Shown here in pieces: positions 55,628 through 62,760 of a stretch of DNA of 64,000 nt (its first letter is position 1; every line of letters starts with the position of its first letter). A program made the position numbers and the translations under genes. The notes below the pieces were generated by a model. That model worked only from the letters and a program-made list of their open reading frames with translations, was not told the origin of the DNA and did not search any database. The DNA lies in the NCBI GenBank assembly GCA_964595055.1, contig CAZQOV010000001.1, forward strand, positions 12,038-76,037. The letters run 5' to 3'. The DNA comes from CAYRTD01 sp964595055. GTDB lineage: Bacteria > Bacteroidota > Bacteroidia > Bacteroidales > GCA-2748055.

Positions 55628-56061
55628 ACCATGGAGGAGAGACTTGAAGAGAGTGAACGGTGGACGGTGATCGGTGGGCAGTAATCGGTGATAAGTGATA
55701 GGTAATTGGTAATAAGTGATAGGTGATAGGTGATAGGTAATCGGTAATAAGTGATAGGTAATCGGTGATAAGTGATAGGTAATCGGTAATAAGTGATAGG
55801 TAATCGGTAGGCTTTTAACCATGGACCATGGACTGGGAGGCGTAAAAATGAGGAAAGGGTTAACGAGGGATGCTTTGTGAGTGTTAGTTGAAATAAGTAG
55901 AATCAACTCAGAATAAGGATTTAGGATCATGATGAGAAAATTCATGTATTTTCTCCATTTATAACAAAAGAAAGGATTTAAAAAAATGTCCACGAACGTA
56001 GTGAGAATGGAATAGTTCCGGATGGAATTCCATAGCTGAAGTATATTAAACATATGAATAA
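55628..56061. other. Intergenic region after susD with heptad repeat array
   Basis: This 434-base spacer contains the heptad array (55653-55806), a CCATGGACCATGGA motif at 55819-55832 and otherwise AT-rich DNA up to the second GHL10 gene. The leftward frame through it encodes repetitive YHLLPITYHL-type sequence from the DNA repeats and is not a gene. Confidence 0.7.
55653..55806. repeat. Tandem 7-bp (heptad) repeat array, 22 units
   Basis: Read in steps of seven from 55653, the sequence is 22 units of consensus GTRATNR, for example GTAATCG, GTAATAA and GTGATAG. In the central part these three follow each other as a 21-base super-unit, partly interrupted by extra GTGATAG copies. The first four units are more diverged. 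Such heptad arrays are known as intergenic elements in cyanobacteria and occur in some Bacteroidota; no function is established. Confidence 0.88.
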
Positions 56062-59000
56062 ATGAAAAATAAAATATTCACCCTTATAATTTCAGGATTA
56101 CTGGTATTGAATTTAAGCGCACAGCCAGAACCCAAGCGGGAAATGCGGGCAACCTGGGTAGCTTCAGTGGCAAATATTGACTGGCCGAAAAAAGCACACT
56201 TGGGTCTTCCTGAAGAGCAAAAAGCGGATCTGATCCGAATGCTGGAGATCTACCAAACCATTCATTTAAATGCAATTTTCCTGCAGGTAAGACCTGAATG
56301 TGATGCCCTCTACAATTCAGGTTACGAACCCTGGTCACGTTACCTGAGCGGATCACAGGGAATCCATCCGGGGTATGATCCCCTGCAATTTGCCATCGAA
56401 GAAGCTCATAAGAGAGGCATAGAAGTTCATGCCTGGATAAATCCATATCGAGTAAATGCATCCAGAAATGAGGGCAGTAATTATTATGCACCAGGTCATG
56501 TTTTTCTCGAACATCCTGAATGGGTGATTGAATATCCTTACCCTGAGGAGGGAAAAAAAATCCTCAATCCCGGGATTCCGGATGTTATGTCCTACATCGG
56601 AAAAATTGTAGAAGACATCAGCTCCAGATACAATGTTGATGGAATTCATTTTGACGATTATTTCTACTCCTATGGAGGAACCGATCCTTCTCTCGATGCT
56701 GAAGAATACGAAATGTATGGAGAAGGACTCAGCCTGGGCGATTGGAGAAGGCAAAACATCAACAGGATGATTGATACTGTCTATTCTGTTATTCAAAAAG
56801 TAAATCCTGACATTCGTTTTGGCGTCAGCCCTTTTGGAATCTATAAAAACGGCGTTCCACAGGGAATTATTGGGTTAGATGCATACAGTCAGATCTATTG
56901 TGATCCTCTCGCATGGCTGGATGCAGGAAGTGTAGACTACCTCACCCCACAGCAATACTGGCCTACTGGAGGTGCTCAGGACTTTGAAACGCTCACCAAG
57001 TGGTGGTCCAATGAATGTTATCAAAGAGACAGGCATCATTATCCTGGTCAGGGAACCTACAGATTATCGGACAAACCTGATGAAAAAAAAACCTTGGAAA
57101 TTGATCAGGATCTGCATGAATTGAAAAAATATTTTGATATCAACTCTTCAAAAAAGAGTTCTTCTGAAAACCTGTCCCAACTGGAACAGGAATTATTGAA
57201 ATCGACTTCCGACCCGGTCGCTGACTGGACACTCGGACAAATCGGCCTGCAGATCGATATTATACGTTCAAACAGAGAACAAAATTCTCTGGGAAGTGTG
57301 TTCTTCAGTGCCAAAGATTTTGACAGGGTAATCGGGCTTGCCGATTATATTTCCAGGAACAAATACAGCCATCCGGCACTGATCCCGGAAATGACATGGA
57401 AAACCAGTGATATACCCCAGGCTCCTTCGAATCTCAGGACCTTAGAAATAGAAAATCAGTATTATATCATCTGGGATTTTCCAGCGGGGCCAAATGACCG
57501 TTTTGCCATCTATACAACAACAGATCTCACCGATCCTTCTGTTGTAACAGAGAACCCTGTCAATCTTAAAGAAATTACATTTCATAACCAGTTTGCGCTG
57601 GAAGACCTTGATTTTTCAAATGGCTCAAACATTGTAATAACCACCGTATCGGCAACAGGGAAAGAAAGTACCCCTTCCCCTCTTTTTGAATTGGATATTG
57701 ATCTGCCTATTGTTCACGCATCCCTTCCGGATGATGGGGATACAATAGCCCTAAAGGACTTCCTGAGCTGGCAATCGGATACAGCAGAAGCGATTTTTAA
57801 TCTGCAGGTCTCACCAAATACCCTTTTCAGCAACCTTGTATATGACTCTCCCTGGATTGCAGACACCTCTGTCAGTATAGAAAACATGACTCTCGATGGG
57901 GAAACGGAGTATTTTTGGAGAGTACAGGCCAAAACCGATATCGAAGGTCCTTATTCAGGAAGCAGAAGCCTATTTACCGGTTTTCCCGAAACACCTATTT
58001 TAACTTCTCCTGAAAACCTGGCTCAAAGTATATCTACAAAACCCCTAATTAAATGGTCTGCATCAACCAGCACAGATTCAGTGAAAGTGCTGATATCAGA
58101 TAACACAGATTTCCACCCAATTCTGATTGAAGAAGGATTTGAAGCTTCAAGCGGCCAGGGAAAGCTGAGGGCAGAACTGGATAAAGATACCTGGTATTAT
58201 CTCAAACTCCTGGGGCTTAATGAATATGGGCATAGTAAATTAAGTGAATTCATCCTCTTCAAAACGACCGCAGGAGAAATTCCTGATGTGCTGATCATTG
58301 CTCCCGATGATGGAGCAACAGTGGCCTCATTTGATTCTCTGGAATGGAAAACCACAGCAACTGCAGGCAATATCACTTACCTGTTAGAATTGGCCCTTGA
58401 TGAGCAATTCAGTAGTATTTTGTCTGCCCCCGGATGGATTGACCAGGAAAGCATTCGGATCAGTAAATTGAACTTTGAAGGGAATCGCTGGTACTACTGG
58501 CGCATTAAAGGAAAAAGTGAATTCGGAGAGGGTGATTACGATGGCCCGAGAAGTTTTTATGCCGGATATCCTACCCGGCCCGGTATCGTATCTCCAGCAC
58601 TGCTGTCTGAAAACAATGATGTAAGGACCATCATTGAATGGTCTGCAGATGCCGGCACAGACTCGATTCTTATTGAATTTTCCCAGGAAGCAGACTTCGA
58701 TATTGTTGAATATTCAGAAAAGTTCCATGTCGCAGAAAGTCCTGCTCAGATTAATTATTCATTACAGGAATACACCTGGTATTTTGCGCGTATCCGGGCT
58801 GAAAATGAATACGGATATAGCATTTATAGTGCCAATAAATATTTCATGACCGGTGAAAGTAATCGCATCGATAAATTTGATAATAACATTTCTGGTTTAT
58901 CTTTGTATCCGAATCCATTCGACAATGGTAAGCTTTCCTTAAAATTCAAACTCCATAAAACTACCAATATCGACATCAGCATCTTTGATCTGAGCGGACA

Positions 59001-59160
59001 AATGATCATCAATATAGCAAATAAAAAGGTATTTGCTCCAGGGGAACACATGGTAAATCTGGATAGATTTACCAAAACTATGGCCCCTGGATCTTATTAC
59101 TTGAAAATGAAAGCCGGAGAAACTATTGAAACGATAAAAATGATGAAAGTGGATAACTGA
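56062..59160 (+). CDS. GHL10-family glycosidase with FN3-like modules, T9SS-exported
   Basis: This 1032-residue protein has a signal peptide and an N-terminal GHL10 domain (about 20-450). It shares with its paralogue at 39948-41480 the segments REMRATWVASVANIDWP, EPWSRYLSGSQGIHP, VHAWINPYRV and GIHFDDYFYS (near residue 193). A Ser/Lys-rich insert lies near 355-365. From about 450 there are four FN3/Ig-like modules, each with an LxW...YYWRI/YFWRV pattern, and a T9SS sorting domain at the end (SLYPNPFDNGKLSLKF). DigH-type members cut peptide-free glycan strands. The exported copy would work outside the cell and the other in the periplasm. The kinase gene follows after 53 bases. Confidence 0.9.
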   Translation: MKNKIFTLIISGLLVLNLSAQPEPKREMRATWVASVANIDWPKKAHLGLPEEQKADLIRMLEIYQTIHLNAIFLQVRPECDALYNSGYEPWSRYLSGSQGIHPGYDPLQFAIEEAHKRGIEVHAWINPYRVNASRNEGSNYYAPGHVFLEHPEWVIEYPYPEEGKKILNPGIPDVMSYIGKIVEDISSRYNVDGIHFDDYFYSYGGTDPSLDAEEYEMYGEGLSLGDWRRQNINRMIDTVYSVIQKVNPDIRFGVSPFGIYKNGVPQGIIGLDAYSQIYCDPLAWLDAGSVDYLTPQQYWPTGGAQDFETLTKWWSNECYQRDRHHYPGQGTYRLSDKPDEKKTLEIDQDLHELKKYFDINSSKKSSSENLSQLEQELLKSTSDPVADWTLGQIGLQIDIIRSNREQNSLGSVFFSAKDFDRVIGLADYISRNKYSHPALIPEMTWKTSDIPQAPSNLRTLEIENQYYIIWDFPAGPNDRFAIYTTTDLTDPSVVTENPVNLKEITFHNQFALEDLDFSNGSNIVITTVSATGKESTPSPLFELDIDLPIVHASLPDDGDTIALKDFLSWQSDTAEAIFNLQVSPNTLFSNLVYDSPWIADTSVSIENMTLDGETEYFWRVQAKTDIEGPYSGSRSLFTGFPETPILTSPENLAQSISTKPLIKWSASTSTDSVKVLISDNTDFHPILIEEGFEASSGQGKLRAELDKDTWYYLKLLGLNEYGHSKLSEFILFKTTAGEIPDVLIIAPDDGATVASFDSLEWKTTATAGNITYLLELALDEQFSSILSAPGWIDQESIRISKLNFEGNRWYYWRIKGKSEFGEGDYDGPRSFYAGYPTRPGIVSPALLSENNDVRTIIEWSADAGTDSILIEFSQEADFDIVEYSEKFHVAESPAQINYSLQEYTWYFARIRAENEYGYSIYSANKYFMTGESNRIDKFDNNISGLSLYPNPFDNGKLSLKFKLHKTTNIDISIFDLSGQMIINIANKKVFAPGEHMVNLDRFTKTMAPGSYYLKMKAGETIETIKMMKVDN

Positions 59161-59213
59161 GCATTTAATTTGTCTGAAATGTCCATGATAGCAAATTTTC
59201 ATAGAGAAACATT

Positions 59214-60056
59214 ATGATCTTAATAGCAGACGGAGGATCAACCAAAACAGAATGGCGTCTTGTTGACGTGAATGAATCTACCGCTTTTTGGAGTGCGGGA
59301 ATCAATCCCTTTTTCCACACTCAACAACAAATGATGGAAGAGCTGTCAAAACTGGACATTCCTGTGAAAAAAGATTCCCTTGAGGAGGTCGTATTTTATG
59401 GCGCCGGCCTCACAGAAGGAAAAGCACAGGATGAACTGGAGTTAGCTTTTCATCAAGTATTCAGCAAATCCAAAATATGCCTGTACGATGACCTTACCGC
59501 AGCTGCCAGAGCACTTTTCGCAAGGGGCGAAGGCATTGCCTGCATCCTTGGAACCGGTTCCAATTCTGGGTTTTTCAAAAATGGAAATCTGGAAGATAAG
59601 ATCCCTGCTCTGGGATATATCCTTGGAGATGAAGGCAGTGGAGCGCAGATCGGCATTCGTTTCTTAAATGCACTATTGAAAAGAAAGCTTCCGCTGGATT
59701 TATCAGTTCAGTTGATTGAAAAAGAGGGGCTCACAATGAATGAAGTCCTGAATAGGGTCTATCGTGAAAAATTGCCAAACCGGTACCTTGCTTCCCTGAC
59801 ACAAATTGTTAAAAAATATATTGCTGTCGATGATATCAGACATATTGTTCTGGATGCTTTTACAGAATTCATTGAGAAAAACATTCTTAGCTATAAAAAC
59901 CCTTATGAAACAGATATTGGTTTTGTAGGTTCTGTAGCCTGGCATTTTCAGGATGAACTGAAAGAATGCCTGGAGAATTATCAGTTAAGTTTCACCAAAA
60001 TTATCAGGCAACCTATAGATGAACTTGTCTTGTATCATAGGAAATCTTTACAATAA
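59214..60056 (+). CDS. BadF/BadG-family sugar kinase, probable MurNAc/GlcNAc kinase (MurK-like)
   Basis: This 280-residue kinase of the ASKHA fold has the phosphate-1 motif LIADGGSTKTEWRLV at the N-terminus, DDLTAAARALFARGEG with the catalytic Asp, and the GlcNAc-kinase-type CILGTGSNSGFF and LGDEGSGAQIGIRF. Bacteroidota homologues such as MurK of Tannerella phosphorylate MurNAc and GlcNAc at C6. Its gene lies 18 bases before murQ, which uses MurNAc-6-phosphate, so the same activity is expected. It is cytoplasmic. Confidence 0.85.
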   Translation: MILIADGGSTKTEWRLVDVNESTAFWSAGINPFFHTQQQMMEELSKLDIPVKKDSLEEVVFYGAGLTEGKAQDELELAFHQVFSKSKICLYDDLTAAARALFARGEGIACILGTGSNSGFFKNGNLEDKIPALGYILGDEGSGAQIGIRFLNALLKRKLPLDLSVQLIEKEGLTMNEVLNRVYREKLPNRYLASLTQIVKKYIAVDDIRHIVLDAFTEFIEKNILSYKNPYETDIGFVGSVAWHFQDELKECLENYQLSFTKIIRQPIDELVLYHRKSLQ

Positions 60057-60074
60057 CTGTTATTAATCAAAAAA

Positions 60075-60887
60075 ATGATAAATCTGACGGAGTCCTCATC
60101 CAGGTATGACAATCTTGAAAAGATGAGCATCAAAGACTTGCTGAAAAATATTAACAAGGAAGATAGCACGGTCCATGTAGCTGTAAATCAAATCATACCC
60201 TATATTGAACAGGTTGTGGAAACCATTGTTCCCAGGGTCATGAAGGGTGGACGTCTGTTTTACGTGGGTGCAGGGACAAGCGGGCGGCTCGGAATTGTAG
60301 ATGCTTCCGAAATCCCCCCAACCTATGGGGTGCCTGATGACATTGTTATCGGAATAATTGCCGGGGGGGACAGAGCTATCCGCAAAGCAGTGGAATCTGC
60401 CGAAGACGACATTCATGGCGGATGGAGAGATCTACAGCCTTTTAACCCGATTGAAAAAGATTCTGTTATAGGCATAGCAGCTTCCGGAAGAACCCCATAT
60501 GTAATTGGAGCCGTGCAGGATGCAAAGAAAAACGGACTATTTACTTCCTGCATTACCTGCAACCCGGACACTCCCCTGGCAAAATCCGTTCATGTGCCAC
60601 TGGAAGCCATAGTAGGACCCGAATTCGTAACGGGCAGCACCCGGATGAAAGCCGGAACCGCGCAGAAACTTGTCCTCAATATGATTACCACCACCCTTAT
60701 GATTAAGCTGGGTAGAGTGAAGGGTAACAAAATGATCGATATGCAGCTTACCAATCAAAAGCTTGTTGACAGGGGAGCAAAAATGATCATGGATGAACTG
60801 GGGTTGGATTACGACGAATCCAAACGTTTGCTTCTTTTGCACGGATCGGTGAGGGCAGTGATTGAAAATTATAAGGAAGCATTGTAG
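60075..60887 (+). CDS. murQ: N-acetylmuramic acid 6-phosphate etherase
   Basis: This 270-residue SIS-domain enzyme splits MurNAc-6-phosphate into GlcNAc-6-phosphate and D-lactate. Signature segments are RLFYVGAGTSGRLGIVDASE, PPTYGVPDDIVIGIIAGGD, AVESAEDDIHGGW, GIAASGRTPYVIGAV and VTGSTRMKAGTAQKLVLNM. Length is at the short end of the family, but the domain is complete. It is the most substrate-specific gene of the locus and fixes MurNAc as a substrate. It closes the rightward arm, after the kinase gene. Confidence 0.96.
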   Translation: MINLTESSSRYDNLEKMSIKDLLKNINKEDSTVHVAVNQIIPYIEQVVETIVPRVMKGGRLFYVGAGTSGRLGIVDASEIPPTYGVPDDIVIGIIAGGDRAIRKAVESAEDDIHGGWRDLQPFNPIEKDSVIGIAASGRTPYVIGAVQDAKKNGLFTSCITCNPDTPLAKSVHVPLEAIVGPEFVTGSTRMKAGTAQKLVLNMITTTLMIKLGRVKGNKMIDMQLTNQKLVDRGAKMIMDELGLDYDESKRLLLLHGSVRAVIENYKEAL

Positions 60888-61335
60888 ATATTAGTTCTGC
60901 AGTTTGGAATTATACAGCCCGCCTGCTATAGTAGGTCCAATGCCTCGTCAGGCAGGTTGTGCACCTGGCCTGACGAGACATAGGGTCAGTGCGTCCATAA
61001 TATTCCCTTCGGCCCCTGTGTATCCTGTAATTATAAAATTCTGTCGTTCTGTGTTTTGACTAGCCGTTCACCTCCTTTTTGGTTTCTTAGCGATGGTGGC
61101 ATAGCGGAGCCGAAGAGCAGTTTATAGCTTCTCTCAATCGTCTATGACCAGGCTCACCAGGAACTATCTCCCTGTACCTCAGCTAAGCTTCAGCGCAGAC
61201 ACAGGATGACGATTCACGGACAGATTTTGCAGTCAACAGTAACCCATACATCATACAAGGTTGAAATGCGTTCAACAATAAATGTGGAAATTTGTTGTTT
61301 TTATCTGAAAAAATAAAGAAAACAGAGGAGATTCT
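60888..61335. other. Spacer after murQ
   Basis: This 448-base stretch has no convincing gene. It begins with a strong hairpin (60941-60980), and the rest is mixed sequence without family features or promoter boxes. A GAGGAGATT sequence at its end is the ribosome binding site of the small Cys-rich gene. Confidence 0.55.
60941..60980. repeat. Long hairpin element after murQ
   Basis: TGCCTCGTCAGGC pairs with GGCCTGACGAGACA apart from one mismatch. The stem continues past one bulged G as AGGT/ACCT around a 5-base loop. There is no T-tract in either direction, so it is not a standard terminator. It shares the GCCTGC/GCAGGC theme with the repeat at 15936-15969 and may be a dispersed palindromic element. 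Confidence 0.65.
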
Positions 61336-61467
61336 ATGTCCAAAAAGCTTTGTAAACAGGGTCTATCTATAAACAAACCAGATAAAAAGCTTAAATACTT
61401 TTGCAAGAAGTGTGATTTGGAAGCAGTAAAAGAAAAACATTGCTGCAAACCGGTAAAGAAAAGCTGA
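61336..61467 (+). CDS. Small Cys-rich protein, 43 residues
   Basis: The ATG at 61336 follows a strong GAGGAGATT ribosome binding site by 2-5 bases, unusual in this window. The product begins MSKKLCKQGLSINKPDKKLK and contains a CKKC pair (Cys 23 and 26) and adjacent Cys 36 and 37, a plausible zinc-ribbon-like set. It has many Lys and no signal peptide. Similar tiny Cys-rich proteins occur in Bacteroidota without known function. The gene is short and the call rests on the Cys pattern and ribosome binding site. Confidence 0.65.
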   Translation: MSKKLCKQGLSINKPDKKLKYFCKKCDLEAVKEKHCCKPVKKS

Positions 61468-61630
61468 GAGAGAAACTCGAAGCTGGAAGTTGAAAGGAAA
61501 AAAAGAAGGGGCCTCTTTTTCTGCACCGGATTATTATGGACTGGTTAGGTACTTCAGTCACTTTAGTGCACTACCGACACGTCAAACTCACAAATTTTAG
61601 CTATTTTAGCGCCAAAACAGGAAAACATAT

Positions 61631-62362
61631 ATGAAAGCAAGCGAAGAAATAAAAAGCAGGATAGAGGAACTAAACGACCGCTACAAAAAAAAGTCTGCGA
61701 AAGAAGTCCTGGATTTTTTTCTTTCAGAATACAGGGGAAAAATCCCCCTTTCCTCAAGTCTGGGTGCAGAAGATCAGGTATTGACCGACATGGTTGTGAA
61801 AATTGATCCCGAAACAAGGATCTTCACCCTCGATACCGGTCGGATGTTTCCCGAGACCTATAAAGTACTGGATGAAACCAATAAGAAATACGATATTAAA
61901 ATTGAGATTTTCTTTCCTGACTATAAACAGGTTGAAGAAATGGTGCAGGATAAAGGCATTAATCTTTTCTACGAAAGCATTGAAAACCGCAAGCTCTGCT
62001 GTCACATTAGAAAAATAGAACCCCTGAAGCGCGCTTTTAAAGGACTTGATGTATGGATCTGCGGACTACGCAAAGATCAGTCAATAACCCGATTTTACAC
62101 CAGGACCATAGAATGGGATGAAGGAAACGGACTCATCAAGATCAATCCACTCATTGACTGGACTCAAAAAGATGTCTGGAATTATATAAAAGAGCATAAT
62201 GTCCCCTACAACAGCCTCCACGATAAGGGTTTCCCAAGCATTGGCTGTCAACCCTGTACCCGCGCCATCAAACCCGGTGAGGATGTGCGTGCCGGTCGCT
62301 GGTGGTGGGAGCAACCGGAGCAGAAGGAATGTGGGTTGCATGCTAAAAAGCATAAAGAGTGA
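61631..62362 (+). CDS. cysH: Phosphoadenylyl-/adenylyl-sulfate reductase (Fe-S type)
   Basis: This 243-residue enzyme of the PAPS reductase family has the nucleotide-binding SSLGAEDQVLTDMVVK and the LDTGRMFPETYKVLDE motif. Two Cys pairs, KLCCHIRK near residue 122 and GCQPCTR near 206, form the CC...CxxC site of the [4Fe-4S] assimilatory APS-type reductases. The catalytic Cys is in the C-terminal ECGLH. It reduces activated sulfate to sulfite for cysteine synthesis using thioredoxin. No other sulfate-assimilation gene is nearby in the window, which is unusual. APS versus PAPS preference is not fixed by sequence alone. Confidence 0.92.
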   Translation: MKASEEIKSRIEELNDRYKKKSAKEVLDFFLSEYRGKIPLSSSLGAEDQVLTDMVVKIDPETRIFTLDTGRMFPETYKVLDETNKKYDIKIEIFFPDYKQVEEMVQDKGINLFYESIENRKLCCHIRKIEPLKRAFKGLDVWICGLRKDQSITRFYTRTIEWDEGNGLIKINPLIDWTQKDVWNYIKEHNVPYNSLHDKGFPSIGCQPCTRAIKPGEDVRAGRWWWEQPEQKECGLHAKKHKE

Positions 62363-62760
62363 ATAACGACTGAAAAAAAAGTACATAGTGCGTATTAAGC
62401 GGTAAACTCTAAACAGAAAACAATGCGGCGAATGGTGAACGGTATTTTTACAACATGTTCAACAGATGATTGGATTGAGCAATCGACACCCGGGTTTTGA
62501 TTATGGTTTTTTCGAAATTTCTATTCCTCTAATAAAATCATTTCGTTTTGAAAAGCTTGTACCTGTTCCATTTGGATCAGGGAAAACCTAAAATTGTTTA
62601 AATCCTTTGAAAAATCCATTCCCTCCTACGGGCGATAAGCCAGAAATCAGCCAATTCAAGTGAAAAGAAAAAATTTAGCAGTATTATTGCCTTTGTTATT
62701 GATCATAAACCAAATATGGCCGAATTATTGTAATTTTAAAGTCCATTGAGTGATTTCCAA
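62363..62760. other. Spacer before the propeller sensor gene
   Basis: These 398 bases contain no recognisable gene, hairpin with T-tract or exact -7 box. The last 60 bases before the sensor ATG are AT-rich and probably hold its promoter. Confidence 0.45.

Noticed and set aside
55653..55806. Possible CRISPR array
   Set aside because: Units are 7 bases with no unique spacers, and no cas genes are present.
55526..56053. Leftward open frame with repeated YHLLPITYHL-type sequence
   Set aside because: The amino-acid repeats come directly from the heptad DNA array, and the frame runs antisense to the end of susD and has no other protein feature.
60941..60980. Hairpin after murQ as an intrinsic terminator
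   Set aside because: The stem is strong but no T-run follows in either direction.
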